From Pseudoduganella sp. (GTDB lineage Bacteria > Pseudomonadota > Gammaproteobacteria > Burkholderiales > Burkholderiaceae_D): a DNA stretch of 64,000 nt. The position numbers and the translations under genes were made by a program. Of this stretch, positions 13,998-28,447 are shown in pieces. Below the pieces are notes generated by a model, which had not been told where the DNA came from, searched no databases, and was given only the letters and a program-made list of their open reading frames with translations. The DNA lies in the NCBI GenBank assembly GCA_021323265.1, contig JAJTCO010000013.1, positions 1 through 64,000 on the forward strand, written 5' to 3'. The stretch's first letter is position 1. Each line of letters starts with the position of its first letter.

Positions 13998-15815
13998 ATG
14001 AGCAACAGCACCACCGGCCAGCCAGAAGCCCGAGAACTCAAGAAAGGCAGCCTGGCCGCCTTCAAGGGCCTGCTACCCTTCCTCAAGCCTTACCGCAAGC
14101 GCTTCGTCGTGGCGGGCATCGCCCTGCTGGTGGCGGCCGGCTCCACGCTGGCGATCCCGTACGCCTTCAAGCAGATGATCGACCTGGGTTTCGGCGCGCA
14201 GGCCGGCGTGCGCAGCGCCGCGCACGTAAACGAGGTGTTCGTCGCCCTGTTCGCCGTGGCGTCGGTCCTGGCGCTGGCCACGGCGGCGCGCTTCTACAGC
14301 GTATCCTGGCTGGGGGAGCGCGTCACGGCCGACATCCGCAACGCGGTCTATTCGCACGTGGTCCAGCAAAGCCCGGAATTCTTTGAAACCACCAAGACCG
14401 GCGAAGTGCTCTCGCGCCTGACCACCGATACCACCCTGATCCAGAGCGTGGTCGGCACCAGCATCTCCATGGCGCTGCGCAACATGCTGCTGTTCCTGGG
14501 CGGCCTGGTGATGCTGTTCATTACCAGCCCGCGCCTGACCGGCATCATCATCGGCCTGCTGGTGCTGACGGTGCTGCCGATCGTGGTCTTCGGCCGCCGC
14601 GTGCGCCAGCTCTCGCGCGATTCGCAGGACCGCGTGGCCGACGCCTCCGCCATGGCCGGCGAAATCCTGAACGCCATGCCGACCGTGCAGGCCTTCACCC
14701 ACGAAAAAGTGGAAGCGCAGCGCTTCGGGCACTCCGTCGAGGGCGCCTTCGCCACCGCCATGCGCCGCATCCAGGCGCGCGCCTTCCTGACCATGCTGGC
14801 CATCGTGCTGGTGTTCGGTACCATCGTCTTCGTGCTCTGGCTGGGCGCGCACGCCGTGCTGGAAGGCTCCATGACGGGCGGCGACCTGGGCCAGTTCATC
14901 CTGTACGCCTCCATCGTGGCCGGCTCCATCGGCGCCCTGTCCGAAGTGATGGGAGAAGCCCAGCGCGCAGCCGGGGCCACCGAACGCCTGCTGGAACTGT
15001 TGGCCGTGCGCTCCGACATCCAGAATCCGGCGCAGCCGCAAGCGCTGCCGGCGCGCGCCGCCAACGGCGCTTCATTGAGCCTGACCGATGTCTCGTTCAG
15101 CTACCCTTCGCGCCCGGACACGCTGGCGCTGGACCACGTGACGCTGGACATCAAGCCGGGCGAAACCATCGCCGTGGTCGGCCCATCGGGCGCCGGCAAG
15201 ACCACCCTGTTCCAGATGCTGCTGCGCTTCTACGACCCGCAGTCGGGCGCCATCCGCCTGGACGGCACCGACATCCGACTGCTCGACCTGCATACCCTGC
15301 GCGGCGCCATCGGCATCGTGCCGCAGGATACGGTGATCTTCTCGGCCGACGCGATGGAGAACATCCGCTACGGCCGCGCCGACGCCACCGACCAGGAAGT
15401 GATCCAGGCCGCGCGCCTGGCCGCCGCCCACGAATTCATCGAGCGCCTGCCCAACGGCTACAAGTCCTTCCTCGGCGAGCGCGGCGTGCGCCTGTCCGGC
15501 GGCCAACGCCAGCGCATCGCCATCGCGCGCGCGCTGCTGAAAAACCCGCCGCTGCTGCTGCTGGACGAGGCCACCAGCGCGCTGGACGCCGAGTCCGAAC
15601 GCCTGGTGCAAGGTGCGCTGGAGGCGGCCATGGTGGGCCGTACCACGGTCATCATCGCGCACCGCCTGGCAACCGTGCAGCGCGCCGACCGCATCATCGT
15701 CATGGAAGACGGCAAGATCGTCGAGACCGGCGACCACCGCTCGCTGGTGGCCCTGGGCGGCATCTATGCCAACCTGGCGGCCCTGCAGTTCCACCACGTG
15801 CACGTGACCCACTGA
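13998..15815 (+). CDS. MsbA-like ABC exporter (fused membrane and ATPase domains)
   Basis: 605-residue half-transporter with six transmembrane segments in residues 30-330 and a C-terminal ATPase. Motifs: Walker A GPSGAGKTT, Q-loop IVPQDTVIF, signature RLSGGQRQRIAIARALL, Walker B LLLLDEATSALD and the switch His in IIAHRLATV. Resembles the MsbA/LipidA-type and multidrug exporter group; substrate uncertain. Start ATG 13998 (MSNSTTG) lies 20 bases after the AttH-like stop, and an upstream in-frame extension to 13818 overlaps that gene and is rejected. The threonine-aldolase-like gene follows seven bases later. Confidence 0.92.
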   Translation: MSNSTTGQPEARELKKGSLAAFKGLLPFLKPYRKRFVVAGIALLVAAGSTLAIPYAFKQMIDLGFGAQAGVRSAAHVNEVFVALFAVASVLALATAARFYSVSWLGERVTADIRNAVYSHVVQQSPEFFETTKTGEVLSRLTTDTTLIQSVVGTSISMALRNMLLFLGGLVMLFITSPRLTGIIIGLLVLTVLPIVVFGRRVRQLSRDSQDRVADASAMAGEILNAMPTVQAFTHEKVEAQRFGHSVEGAFATAMRRIQARAFLTMLAIVLVFGTIVFVLWLGAHAVLEGSMTGGDLGQFILYASIVAGSIGALSEVMGEAQRAAGATERLLELLAVRSDIQNPAQPQALPARAANGASLSLTDVSFSYPSRPDTLALDHVTLDIKPGETIAVVGPSGAGKTTLFQMLLRFYDPQSGAIRLDGTDIRLLDLHTLRGAIGIVPQDTVIFSADAMENIRYGRADATDQEVIQAARLAAAHEFIERLPNGYKSFLGERGVRLSGGQRQRIAIARALLKNPPLLLLDEATSALDAESERLVQGALEAAMVGRTTVIIAHRLATVQRADRIIVMEDGKIVETGDHRSLVALGGIYANLAALQFHHVHVTH

Positions 15816-15822
15816 GGCTGAC

Positions 15823-16902
15823 GTGAGCGACGCCGAACTGCGCCAGGCCTGCCGCATCGTCCTGCCGGGCCACCGCCAGCCTTCGCCGGCCGAGACCTTT
15901 GCCGCCATGGCGGCGTGGTGCGACGCCAACGGCGTCGCGCATGACGTCTACGGCGAAGGCGAACTGCTGCAAGCGTTCGAGAAAAAGATGGCGGCCATGC
16001 TGGGCTTCGAGGCGGCGACCTTCGTCATCACGGGCACCATGGCCCAGGTCACGGCCCTGCGCCTGGCCTGCATGGAACGCGGCAGCCGCCTGGTGGCGCT
16101 GCATCCCAGCGCGCACATCTTACGCCACGAACGCGGCAACCACCAGCTGCTGGACCATTTCCAGGCGCTCCAGCTGGGCGACCCGCAGCGCCCGTTCACG
16201 CTGGCCGAGCTGCAGGGCGTGCCCGACCGCCTGGCTGCCGTGGCGCTGGAATTGCCGGCGCGCGAACTGGGCGGGCAGTCGCCGGCCTGGGACGAGCTGT
16301 CCGCCATCAAGGACCACTGCCGCGCGCATGGCATCCACCTGCACCTGGATGGCGCCCGCTTGTGGGAAGCGGCGGCCGGCTACGGCCGCCCGCCAGCGGC
16401 GCTGGCGCAGGGCTTCGACAGCGCCTATGTTTCCCTGTACAAGGGCCTCGGCGGCCTGGGCGGGGCCATGCTGCTGGGCAGCCGCGCCTTCGTCGCCCGC
16501 GCGCAGGAATGGTTCCGGCGCCAGGGCGGCAACGTCATCCACCGCACCCCGTATGTGGTGGCGGCGGCCATGCAGCTCGAAGCGCGCCTGGCGGCGATGC
16601 CGGCCTGCTTCCGCCGTACGCAGTGGCTGTACGACACACTGCAGGACTTCCCGCGCCTGCGCCCCAATCCGGCGCAGCCGCAGGCCAACATGCTGCATAT
16701 TCACGTACCGGTGGCGCGCGAGCGCCTGCTGGAAATTCGCAACGAAGTCGCGGCGCAACACGGCGTCTGGCTGCTGAACCGCGCGGCGCATGCCCAACTG
16801 CCCGGCACCAGCTATACCGAATGGTATGTCGGCGACAACCTACTCGCGCTGCCGGACGAACAAGTCCGCCACGCACTGACACTCTGGAGCGATGCACTAT
16901 GA
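15823..16902 (+). CDS. low-specificity threonine aldolase-like PLP enzyme
   Basis: PLP fold-type I enzyme of 359 residues in the beta-eliminating-lyase/threonine-aldolase family, expected to cleave L-threonine or allo-threonine to glycine and acetaldehyde. PLP contacts are visible: YGEGELLQAFEKKMA near the N-terminus, HLDGARLWEAA, and SLYKGLGGLGG containing the Schiff-base lysine. GTG at 15823 is the start; no ATG fits better. The stop overlaps the helicase start (ATGA). Whether it acts on threonine or another beta-hydroxy amino acid cannot be told from sequence. Confidence 0.88.
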   Translation: MSDAELRQACRIVLPGHRQPSPAETFAAMAAWCDANGVAHDVYGEGELLQAFEKKMAAMLGFEAATFVITGTMAQVTALRLACMERGSRLVALHPSAHILRHERGNHQLLDHFQALQLGDPQRPFTLAELQGVPDRLAAVALELPARELGGQSPAWDELSAIKDHCRAHGIHLHLDGARLWEAAAGYGRPPAALAQGFDSAYVSLYKGLGGLGGAMLLGSRAFVARAQEWFRRQGGNVIHRTPYVVAAAMQLEARLAAMPACFRRTQWLYDTLQDFPRLRPNPAQPQANMLHIHVPVARERLLEIRNEVAAQHGVWLLNRAAHAQLPGTSYTEWYVGDNLLALPDEQVRHALTLWSDAL

Positions 16903-18386
16903 GTTTTGCCTCGCTGGACCTGATCGAGGGCCTCCTGCGCGCCCTGGAATCGATTGGCTACAACAGCCCGACACCGATTCAAAAGCAAGCCATTCCTGCG
17001 GTGCTGGCCGGCCGCGACCTGCTGGCCGCCGCCCAAACGGGCACCGGCAAGACCGCTGCCTTCGCCCTGCCCCTGCTGCAGCGCCTGAGCATGGAGGGCG
17101 AACAGGCGAGCCCGAACAACATCCGCTGCCTGGTGCTGGTGCCTACCCGCGAACTGGCCGAGCAGGTGTACCAAAGCTTCCATACCTATGGCTTCCACCT
17201 GCCGCTGCGCTCGGCCGTCGCCTATGGCGGCGTGCCGATGGAGCCGCAGCTGGCCAAGCTGCGCAAGGGCATCGATGTGCTGGTGGCCACGCCCGGGCGC
17301 CTGCTGGACCTGCACCGCAAGGGCGCGCTGGAATTCGGCCAGCTGCAGGCACTGGTGCTGGACGAAGCGGACCGCATGCTCGACCTGGGTTTCGCGGCCG
17401 ACCTGGACCTGCTGTTCTCCGTGCTGCCGGCGCAGCGGCAAACGCTGCTGTTCTCGGCCACGATGCCGGAGCCGATCCGCCAGATGGCGGCGCAATTGCT
17501 GCGCAACCCGCTCACGGTACAGGCCAGCGCGCCCAATACCGCTGCGCGCACCGTACGCCAGACCGTCTTCACCACGGACAAGCGCAACAAGCCGGAGCTC
17601 TTCGTGCACCTGCTGCGCAAGGAAGGCTGGGGGCAGGTACTGGTCTTCGTCAAGACGCGCAAAGGGGCCGAGTACCTGGTCGGCCTGTTGCAGGATGAAG
17701 GCATTGGCGCCGATTCCATCCATGGCGACAAGGCGCAGACGGCCCGCATCAAGGCCCTTAAGCGCTTCAAGGCCAATGCCGTGCAGGTGCTGGTGGCCAC
17801 CGACGTGGCGGCGCGCGGGCTGGATATCGAGGCGCTGCCGCTGGTGGTCAACTTCGACCTGCCAAGCGTGGCGGAAGACTACATCCACCGCATCGGCCGT
17901 ACCGGCCGCGCCGGCGCCGACGGCGAGGCGATTTCCCTGGTCTGCGCGGACGAAGTGGACATGCTGCGCGCCATCGAGAAGCTGATTGGCAGCGTGCTGC
18001 CGCGCCTGGAGGAAGCCGGCTTCGAAGCCGACCACCGCGTTCCCGCCACCGGCGCCAGCGCCGCCCCGGCTGCGCGCGCCACGGCCAAGCCTGCCGCCAA
18101 GCCGGCCAAAGCCGGCACGGCGCGGCCAGCGACCCCGGAAGCGCCACGCCCGGCCGGCGGCTTCGGTGGACTGAAGGAAGAGCTGCCGCCCAAGGAGAAG
18201 CAGCGCCCGCGCGCACCGCTCAAAGGCGCGCGCGGCGGCAGTCCCGGCGCGGGCCGCGGCGCCGCCAGCGGCCCGGCGGGCAGCGCCGGCAAGGTGGTGG
18301 TGACCGCCACGCGCGGCGCCAAGTCGGCGGCGCGTGCCGCCGGCCGCGCCGCCTCCAAGGCCGGCACCCGGGGCAACAAACGATAG
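16899..18386 (+). CDS. DEAD-box RNA helicase, RhlE-like
   Basis: ATP-dependent RNA helicase of 495 residues. The helicase core (1-375) has the Q motif ([17 protein letters not shown]), motif I AQTGTGKT, Ia [14 protein letters not shown] ([13 protein letters not shown]), [20 protein letters not shown] and [12 protein letters not shown]. The last 110 residues are a low-complexity Ala/Pro/Lys then Gly/Arg tail, the usual RNA-binding extension in beta-proteobacterial RhlE proteins. Likely acts in ribosome assembly or RNA decay. Coupled to the preceding gene by ATGA overlap; thyA follows 13 bases after. Confidence 0.93.
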   Translation: MSFASLDLIEGLLRALESIGYNSPTPIQKQAIPAVLAGRDLLAAAQTGTGKTAAFALPLLQRLSMEGEQASPNNIRCLVLVPTRELAEQVYQSFHTYGFHLPLRSAVAYGGVPMEPQLAKLRKGIDVLVATPGRLLDLHRKGALEFGQLQALVLDEADRMLDLGFAADLDLLFSVLPAQRQTLLFSATMPEPIRQMAAQLLRNPLTVQASAPNTAARTVRQTVFTTDKRNKPELFVHLLRKEGWGQVLVFVKTRKGAEYLVGLLQDEGIGADSIHGDKAQTARIKALKRFKANAVQVLVATDVAARGLDIEALPLVVNFDLPSVAEDYIHRIGRTGRAGADGEAISLVCADEVDMLRAIEKLIGSVLPRLEEAGFEADHRVPATGASAAPAARATAKPAAKPAKAGTARPATPEAPRPAGGFGGLKEELPPKEKQRPRAPLKGARGGSPGAGRGAASGPAGSAGKVVVTATRGAKSAARAAGRAASKAGTRGNKR

Positions 18387-18399
18387 AACGGAGAGACGC

Positions 18400-19371
18400 A
18401 TGAAGCAGTACAAAGAACTCATCAGCACCGTGCTGGAACAAGGCAGCTGGCAAGACAACCGTACCGGCATCCGCACCCTGAGCGTGCCGGGCGCGATGAT
18501 GCGCTTCGACCTGAACGACGGCTTCCCTGCCGTCACCACCAAGAAGCTGGCCTTCAAGTCGGTGGTGGGCGAACTGTGCGCCTTCCTGCGCGCCTCGCGC
18601 AGCGCCGCCGATTTCCGCGCGCTGGGCTGCAAGGTGTGGGACCAGAACGCCAACGAAAATCAGCAGTGGCTGGCCAACCCTTACCGCAGCGGCACCGACG
18701 ACCTGGGACCGGTGTACGGCGTGCAGTGGCGCCAGTGGCCCGGCTACAAGCTGCTGGACGCGGCCGACGCGGCGCAGCTTGCCGACGCCCAGCGCAACGG
18801 CTTTCGCCAGGTGGCGCCGCTGGTGGAGGACGGCGTGCAGAAGGTCCTGCTGTACAAGGCCATCGACCAGCTGCGCGAATGCCTGGACACCATCGTCAAC
18901 AACCCGTCCAGCCGCCGCATCCTGTTCCACGGCTGGAACCCGGCCGTGCTGGACCAGGTTGCGCTGCCGGCCTGTCACCTGCTGTACCAGTTCATCCCGA
19001 ATGCCGCCACGCGCGAGCTCTCGCTGTGCCTGTACGTGCGCAGCAACGACATCGGCCTGGGTACGCCGTTCAACATCGCGGAAGGCGCGGTCCTGCTGCA
19101 CCTGGTGGCGCGCCTGACCGGCTATACGCCGCGCTGGTTCACCTACTTCATCGGCGACGCCCACATCTACGAGAACCACATGGCGATGGTGCAGGAGCAG
19201 CTCACGCGCGAACCGCTGCCGCTGCCGCAGCTGCGCATCGACAGCCGCGTGCCGGCCTACGCGGAGACGGGCAAGTATGAGCCGGAATGGCTGGAGAAGA
19301 TCGAGCCTTCCGATTTTTCGCTGGAAGGCTACCAGCACCACGCGCCGCTGACGGCGCCGATGGCGGTTTAA
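18400..19371 (+). CDS. thyA: thymidylate synthase
   Basis: Methylates dUMP to dTMP with 5,10-methylene-tetrahydrofolate, releasing dihydrofolate. The 323-residue protein is the long ThyA form, with an insertion around residues 90-150 relative to the 264-residue E. coli enzyme. Catalytic Cys192 is in [59 protein letters not shown] and GDAHIYENH are family motifs. ATG 18400 has GGAGAG seven bases upstream. The product dihydrofolate needs FolA, encoded at 27837, but the usual thyA-folA adjacency is broken here by four minus-strand genes. The stop overlaps the convergent M48 gene by four bases. Confidence 0.97.
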   Translation: MKQYKELISTVLEQGSWQDNRTGIRTLSVPGAMMRFDLNDGFPAVTTKKLAFKSVVGELCAFLRASRSAADFRALGCKVWDQNANENQQWLANPYRSGTDDLGPVYGVQWRQWPGYKLLDAADAAQLADAQRNGFRQVAPLVEDGVQKVLLYKAIDQLRECLDTIVNNPSSRRILFHGWNPAVLDQVALPACHLLYQFIPNAATRELSLCLYVRSNDIGLGTPFNIAEGAVLLHLVARLTGYTPRWFTYFIGDAHIYENHMAMVQEQLTREPLPLPQLRIDSRVPAYAETGKYEPEWLEKIEPSDFSLEGYQHHAPLTAPMAV

Positions 19372-20894
19372 GCCGCTTCTTCCTCGGGGACGACGCTGCT
19401 CCACCACTGGTTGGCGGAGTCCTCCCCTTCCTTCTCCAGCAGGTAATGGTAGCCGCGCTGGGCCGCTTCGTTGAGCAGGCTGGCGTCGTTCAGCGCCGCT
19501 TCGCGCAGGTGGTCCACGCCGGCGCGGTTGCCTTCGGCCAGCAGCACGCGGCCGTACATCAGCGTCGCCTTCGGATACGGGCCGCCAGGGCGCCTCAATT
19601 GCTCCGCCAGCACCGGCTTGGCCGTGGCGACGTCGTCGAACTCCAGCTTCAGCAACGCCAGTTCCTGCAGTTCCATGACGCTCAGCCTGTCCAGCGGCTG
19701 GGCGGACAGTTCGCCGATGCGCGCCTGGGAGCGCGTCACGTGGCGGTAGCGCTCACCCCAGCCGCGCGCGTTGCTGTCCCACCATTGCTTGTCCAGTTCC
19801 GCCTCCAGCTTCTTGCCAACGCCCGCCGCCAGCATCACGTCGGCGGCGCTGACCTCCACCGGCTCCGGCAAGTTAGGCGCCGCGCCGATCGCGTCGAGCC
19901 GCTCGCGCAGGCAGGGGTGGGTGTCGTCCACGCCCGAGCGCACGGCCCAGGCAGCGTCCAGCGCCGGCTTGCAGGCCCACTCGTCGTAGTTCGCCTTGAA
20001 CGCCAGGCGCATCGATGCATACGGCATGAAGGGCGGCCGCTCGGCGCGGTCGGCGTTTTCATACAACGTGCGCCAGAATTTTTGGGCGACCCAGGCGCCA
20101 AGCAGGTGGATGCGGACCAGCCCATGTGCGCTGGCCGTGCGTCCCGCCATTTCGACGGCGATGCGGTCGGCCTCGTATTCCTCCTGGCGCGCCAGCACGA
20201 AGGTGTAGGCGCTGTAATACGGGAAGAAGCGGCCCAGCGCGCCGGCAATGGCGGCGCTCAGCACGCTGTCCTGTGCGCTCTCTTCCACATGTTCGTACAG
20301 GCTGACGAACAGGCGCCGCTGGCGGTAGATCCCGGCGGCGGACTTGCCGTGGTCGCCGCACAGGTGGCCGTACTCGTGCGCCAGGGTGGCCAGCATTTCC
20401 TTGGGCGCAGCGCCCAGCAGGTACGGCAGGCCGACCATCAGGTAATTGCGGTAGCCGCCCAGGATGCCGAAACGGGCATGCTGGCTGATCGCGGCGTTGT
20501 ACTCGTCCGTCACCAGCACGTGGTGAATGGGAGGGCCTTTCAGCTTGGCGTGCAGCTTGTCGAGGATCTCGAACAGCTTGGGCGCCTCGGCGCGCTGCAA
20601 CGGTCGTCCGACGGGGGGATCGAGGCGCATGAGCATCACGCGCAGGACCACAAAGATCAGGGGCAGCAGGAACACGCCGAACAGGCCAAGCTTGATGGTC
20701 GTGATGGTGCGCTGCGATTCGAGCGCCCACAGCATGGCCGTCGCGAACAACGCTACCAGGCCGGCCAGGGTGCCGAACAGCACCAGGTAGGCAATGACGC
20801 TGATCGCGACAACTTTGCGGCGGAACGCCGCCGGGCTGGCATGCGAATCGAGCTCCAGGCGGCGTACCAGATGTTCAAATGCTTTGTGGTCCAA
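19368..20894 (-). CDS. M48-family membrane metallopeptidase
   Basis: 508-residue zinc peptidase with two transmembrane helices near the N-terminus (about 29-55 and 68-88) and a large soluble part. Zinc ligands: HEYGH at 173-177 and the downstream EEYEAD segment (238-243) supplying the third ligand. The C-terminal 200 residues are helical and TPR-like. Related M48 proteins (HtpX, BepA) act in membrane or outer-membrane protein quality control; the exact role here is unknown. The start is a TTG at 20894 with GGGGAG well placed. It is the last gene of the carA-carB-mcp-M48 set, 13 bases after mcp. Confidence 0.88.
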   Translation of the reverse strand: MDHKAFEHLVRRLELDSHASPAAFRRKVVAISVIAYLVLFGTLAGLVALFATAMLWALESQRTITTIKLGLFGVFLLPLIFVVLRVMLMRLDPPVGRPLQRAEAPKLFEILDKLHAKLKGPPIHHVLVTDEYNAAISQHARFGILGGYRNYLMVGLPYLLGAAPKEMLATLAHEYGHLCGDHGKSAAGIYRQRRLFVSLYEHVEESAQDSVLSAAIAGALGRFFPYYSAYTFVLARQEEYEADRIAVEMAGRTASAHGLVRIHLLGAWVAQKFWRTLYENADRAERPPFMPYASMRLAFKANYDEWACKPALDAAWAVRSGVDDTHPCLRERLDAIGAAPNLPEPVEVSAADVMLAAGVGKKLEAELDKQWWDSNARGWGERYRHVTRSQARIGELSAQPLDRLSVMELQELALLKLEFDDVATAKPVLAEQLRRPGGPYPKATLMYGRVLLAEGNRAGVDHLREAALNDASLLNEAAQRGYHYLLEKEGEDSANQWWSSVVPEEEAA

Positions 20895-20907
20895 TCGTTC
20901 TCCCCAA

Positions 20908-22647
20908 TCAGAATTCTTCCCAGTCCCCTACCGCGCCATTGGCCGCGACGCGCTGGCTGCGCCCGACCGCTGGCGCTGGGCTGCGCAAGGCCGGCTTGGG
21001 CGGCGCGGCAGGCTTGTTGCGCACGGCCTGGATCACGGCACGCGCCTGCACCGCAGCAGGATGCTCGTGCCGGCGATTATTGTCAACCTGGAACACGCTG
21101 ACCACGCGCGACAGGCTGCTGGCCTGCTGCTGCAGGGCGTTGGAGGCCGATGCCGCTTCCTCCACCAGGGCGACGTTTTGCTGGGTGATGCTGTCCATCT
21201 CGTTGATCGCATGGTGGATCTGTTCCAGGCCCGCGGTCTGTTCCTGGGTGGCGGTAGTGATCTCGCCCATGATGTCGGTCACGCGCTGGATGCTGGTGAC
21301 GATGTCCTTCATGGTGGCGCCGGCCTGGCCCACCAGTTTGGCGCCCACCTCTACCTTGCCCACCGAGTCGTCGATCAGTTCCTTGATCTCCTTGGCTGCC
21401 GCCGCCGAACGCTGCGCCAGGTTGCGCACTTCGGTCGCCACCACGGCGAAGCCGCGCCCCTGTTCGCCGGCACGCGCCGCTTCCACCGCGGCGTTCAGGG
21501 CCAGGATGTTGGTCTGGAAGGCGATGCCGTCGATCACGGTGATGATGTCCACGATCTTGTGCGAGGAATCGTTGATGGAGCCCATGGTGTCGACCACCCT
21601 GGCCACCACCTCGCCGCCGCGCGTCGCCACTTCGGACGCGGACACCGCCAGCTGGTTGGCCTGGCGTGCATTGTCGGCGTTCTGGCGCACGGTGCTGGTG
21701 AGCTGCTCCATCGACGAAGCGGTTTCCTCCAGCGAGGCGGCCTGTTCGCCGGTGCGGTCGGACAGGTCCATGTTGCCGGCCGCGATCTGGCCGGAAGCGC
21801 TGGAAATGGTGTCGCTGCCGCTGCGCACTTCGGACACGATGGCGGCCAGATTGTCGCGCATCTTGTCCAGTGCGTCGAGCAGTTCGCCGAATTCATTGGT
21901 CGGATGCACGCTGGACTGGCCTTTCAGGTCGCCCTCCGCCACGCGGTGCGCCACGGCCATGGCCTCGGCCAGCGGGTCGGAGATGGCCTTCATCAGCAGC
22001 AGGCCAGCGCACACGCTCAGCAACAGTCCGCCGGCCAGCGCCAGGGTCACGGTCCAGGTGGTGCGTTGCAGGCTGGCCGCGACGTTCGCTTCGTTCTCCT
22101 TGGTGCGCGTGTCGACGTACTCAGTCAGCGACTTCAGGGCGCCGTCGCCGATGCGATAGGACGGATTGATCTTCTTGATCAGCACCGTTTCGGCATCGTC
22201 CCAGCGGTTTTCCTTGACGGCGACGGAGGCGGCGCGAATGTGCTCAACGCCCAGGCCGTCGCTCTTGGCGAACCATTCCTCGGCCAGCTTGCGTTCCTCC
22301 GGCGTCTTGATGCTCGCCAGGTAGCCATCCCAGCGCTTGATCACGCGCACCGTCACCTCGTCGACAATGTTGAAGTGGTTGGTCAGCGGGTGGTCGTGCA
22401 GCTTGCTCCAGGCCAGGTCGGGATTATGCTGCAACGCTTGCAGGATCTGGCTGCGGCCCGTTTCCATGTCCAGGCGGATGGCATTGCGTTCCGCGATATT
22501 CTTCTGGTCGGCGACTGTCACGTCCTTCACCAGCCCGACCGAACGTTCGGCACTGACGATGCCCAGGCCACCAATGATGGCCAGCATTCCAATCAACAGT
22601 CCCAGCACGCCCACCAGCAGGGTCTTGATCCTGAAATTTTTAAACAT
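20908..22647 (-). CDS. methyl-accepting chemotaxis protein
   Basis: Transmembrane chemoreceptor of 579 residues: TM1 (about 8-30), a four-helix-bundle type periplasmic sensor (31-190), TM2 (about 195-215), a HAMP domain ([22 protein letters not shown]), then the signalling coiled coil with the hairpin tip [39 protein letters not shown], given here only as a description of the conserved tip. It ends in DWEEF, matching the CheR/CheB-docking pentapeptide (NWETF-like), so it can recruit adaptation enzymes itself. ATG 22647 has GGAG upstream. It starts three bases after the CarB stop, an odd neighbour for a chemoreceptor. Ligand unknown. Confidence 0.94.
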   Translation of the reverse strand: MFKNFRIKTLLVGVLGLLIGMLAIIGGLGIVSAERSVGLVKDVTVADQKNIAERNAIRLDMETGRSQILQALQHNPDLAWSKLHDHPLTNHFNIVDEVTVRVIKRWDGYLASIKTPEERKLAEEWFAKSDGLGVEHIRAASVAVKENRWDDAETVLIKKINPSYRIGDGALKSLTEYVDTRTKENEANVAASLQRTTWTVTLALAGGLLLSVCAGLLLMKAISDPLAEAMAVAHRVAEGDLKGQSSVHPTNEFGELLDALDKMRDNLAAIVSEVRSGSDTISSASGQIAAGNMDLSDRTGEQAASLEETASSMEQLTSTVRQNADNARQANQLAVSASEVATRGGEVVARVVDTMGSINDSSHKIVDIITVIDGIAFQTNILALNAAVEAARAGEQGRGFAVVATEVRNLAQRSAAAAKEIKELIDDSVGKVEVGAKLVGQAGATMKDIVTSIQRVTDIMGEITTATQEQTAGLEQIHHAINEMDSITQQNVALVEEAASASNALQQQASSLSRVVSVFQVDNNRRHEHPAAVQARAVIQAVRNKPAAPPKPALRSPAPAVGRSQRVAANGAVGDWEEF

Positions 22648-22650
22648 CGC

Positions 22651-26467
<3,817 letters not shown>

Positions 26468-26475
<8 letters not shown>

Positions 26476-27625
26476 GGCGTGCACCCTCCATCATGGCAAC
26501 GAAACGGTCGAACAGGGGCGCCAGGTCGTGCGGTCCGGGCGACGCTTCGGGATGCCCCTGGAAGCAGAAGGCGGGGCGGTCGGTGCGGCGAAAGCCTTGC
26601 AGCGAGCCGTCAAACAGCGAGATATGGGTCACCGTGCAGTTGCCGGGCAGCGTTGCCGGGTCGACGGCAAAGCCGTGGTTTTGCGAAGTGATCATCACCT
26701 GCCGCGTTTCCACGTCCTGCACCGGATGGTTGGCGCCATGGTGGCCGAACTTCATCTTCATCGTGCGCGCGCCCGAGGCAAGCGCCATGATCTGGTGCCC
26801 GAGGCAGATGCCGAAGGTCGGGATGCCGCGATCGATCAGTTCGCGCGCGGCCGCGATGGCGTAGTCGCACGGTTCCGGGTCGCCGGGTCCGTTCGACAGG
26901 AAGATCCCGTCCGGACCCAGGGCTAGGGCGGCGGCGGCGCTGGAGCGGGCCGGCAGCACGGTCACGCGGCAGCCGCGCTGCGCCAGCATGCGCAGGATGT
27001 TGGCCTTGACGCCGAAGTCGAAGGCGACCACGTGGCAGCGCGGCTGCAGCTGGCGGCCGTGGCCGTGGCCCAGCATCCATTCGGTCTCGGTCCATTCGTA
27101 AGGCGCTTCAGTGCTGACGGTTTGCGCCAGGTCCATGCCCGCCAGGCCGGGGAAGGCGCGCGCCAGGCGCAGCGCTTCATCGGCCGAACCGCCCACCAGG
27201 ATGGCACCTGGCTGCGCACCCTTCTCGCGCAGGATGCGGGTCAGCTTGCGCGTGTCGATGCCGGCAATGGCCACCACGCCCTGCTCCGCCAGCCAGGACG
27301 ACAGGTCCTGCTCGTTGCGGAAGTTCGACGCCAGCAGCGGCAGGTCCTTCACCACCAGGCCGGCGGCATGGACGCGCGCCGCCTCGGCATCCTCGCGGTT
27401 GACGCCAGTGTTGCCGATATGCGGATAGGTGAGCGTGACGATCTGCCTGCTGTAGCTTGGGTCGCTGAGGATTTCCTGGTAGCCGCTCATGGCGGTATTG
27501 AACACGACTTCGCCAGCCGTGGCGCCCACGGCGCCGATGGCAATGCCCTCGAATAGGGTACCGTCGGCCAAGGCAAGGATCGCGCGCCCGGCATGGCCCG
27601 AGGCATGCTTAAGGGGGTGTTTCAT
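26468..27625 (-). CDS. carA: carbamoyl-phosphate synthase small subunit
   Basis: Glutamine amidotransferase subunit supplying ammonia to CarB. 385 residues, normal length. The N-terminal CarA domain has [22 protein letters not shown] and THIGNTGVN-like sequence; the class I amidotransferase domain has [12 protein letters not shown], the nucleophile Cys274 in [26 protein letters not shown] and the catalytic His/Glu in [14 protein letters not shown] 27625 has AGGAGA upstream. First gene of a four-gene minus-strand operon, divergent from folA across 211 bases in which I see no clear promoter or pyrimidine attenuator. Pathway: arginine and pyrimidine synthesis. Confidence 0.95.
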
Positions 27626-27823
27626 CAGGGGAGTCTCCTACTTCGTATCGTTATGAAACCTTCAAACAAAATTACCGACCGGCAATTTCTAGCGCGCTGG
27701 AATCAAGATACGACAGCAACCCCACGACAAAACTCTCCAATGGTCACAAGGGCCCGTTCCACGCGCAAAAAGCTTGCGATGCCGCAATTTCGCAACATGA
27801 CGGGATGGCAAAGTGCTCCGATA

Positions 27824-27829
27824 TATAAT
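27824..27829 (+). promoter_or_regulatory. perfect -10 hexamer, candidate leaderless folA promoter
   Basis: TATAAT seven bases before ATG 27837, with no ribosome-binding site between. The -35 region is not convincing. An in-frame ATG at 27828 overlaps the hexamer and is a less likely start. Confidence 0.55.
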
Positions 27830-27836
27830 GGCGCCC

Positions 27837-28319
27837 ATGACAATTTTGACCATCATCGTTGCCACGGATGCCAGCAATGGCATAGGCATCAACAACGCCC
27901 TGCCCTGGCACCTGCCGGAAGACCTGGCGCACTTCAAGCGCCTCACTTCCGGCCACCCGATCATCATGGGCCGCAAGACGTTCGACTCCATCGGCCGCGC
28001 GCTGCCGAACCGCCGCAACATCGTCATCAGCCGCAACGCCGAGTGGCGCCACGAGGGCGTCGAGCGCGTCGGATCGCTGGAGCAGGCGCGCGCGCTGGTG
28101 GCCGGCGCCGATGAAGCCTTCGTCATCGGCGGCGCCCAGGTGTACCAGCAGGCGCTGCCCCTGGTTGACAAGCTTGTAATCACCCGCATTGGCCGCACCT
28201 ACGAATGCGATGCCTTCTTCCCCGCGCTGCCCGAAGGCGTGTGGCAGGAAGCGGACCGCGAGGAACACGTTTCGGCAGCCGGACTGCCGTATGCATTCAT
28301 CAGCTTCACCAGGCGATAG
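27837..28319 (+). CDS. folA: dihydrofolate reductase
   Basis: Reduces dihydrofolate to tetrahydrofolate with NADPH; target of trimethoprim. 160 residues. Motifs: ATDASNGIGINNALPWHLPEDLAHFK with the active-site acidic residue in LPEDL, TSGHPIIMGRKTFDSIG, RNIVISRN, EAFVIGGAQVYQQALP and the C-terminal FISFTRR strand. The start MTILTIIVA follows a TATAAT by seven bases and has no Shine-Dalgarno. Functionally paired with thyA, which lies 8.5 kb away across the carAB operon. A probable intrinsic terminator follows. Confidence 0.96.
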   Translation: MTILTIIVATDASNGIGINNALPWHLPEDLAHFKRLTSGHPIIMGRKTFDSIGRALPNRRNIVISRNAEWRHEGVERVGSLEQARALVAGADEAFVIGGAQVYQQALPLVDKLVITRIGRTYECDAFFPALPEGVWQEADREEHVSAAGLPYAFISFTRR

Positions 28320-28375
28320 GGCGCGCTGGCGGGGCCTGGCGCCGGACACAGTGCCTGAATGGTAATTTTTTTCCC

Positions 28376-28418
28376 CCGGGGGCAGAATTTCTGCGATACT
28401 CCCGGTCTTATTTTTTTT
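28376..28418 (+). terminator. probable folA intrinsic terminator, overlapping a candidate ldc promoter
   Basis: CCGGG (28376-28380) can pair with CCCGG (28401-28405), enclosing the perfect inner stem GCAGAA/TTCTGC, and is followed by TCTTATTTTTTTT. Within it, TGCGATACT (28392-28400) is an extended -10 type element that could start transcription of the decarboxylase gene near 28407. Confidence 0.55.
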
Positions 28419-28419
28419 C

Positions 28420-28435
28420 GGCGCGTGGTCGCGCC
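28420..28435 (+). promoter_or_regulatory. short hairpin just before the decarboxylase Shine-Dalgarno
   Basis: GGCGCG-TGGT-CGCGCC, a perfect six-pair stem with a four-base loop, ends two bases before the GGAG (28437-28440) of the decarboxylase gene. It may influence translation initiation; no known riboswitch pattern is seen. Confidence 0.4.
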
Positions 28436-28447
28436 TGGAGACCACTG

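Noticed and set aside
19300-19420. Direct repeats or an attachment site at the thyA-side edge of the carAB block
   Set aside because: No repeat matching the folA side was seen; the genes simply overlap tail-to-tail.
27626-27836. Possible pyrimidine attenuator or leader peptide upstream of carA
   Set aside because: No convincing terminator hairpin with T run, leader frame or PyrR-type element could be found on the minus strand.
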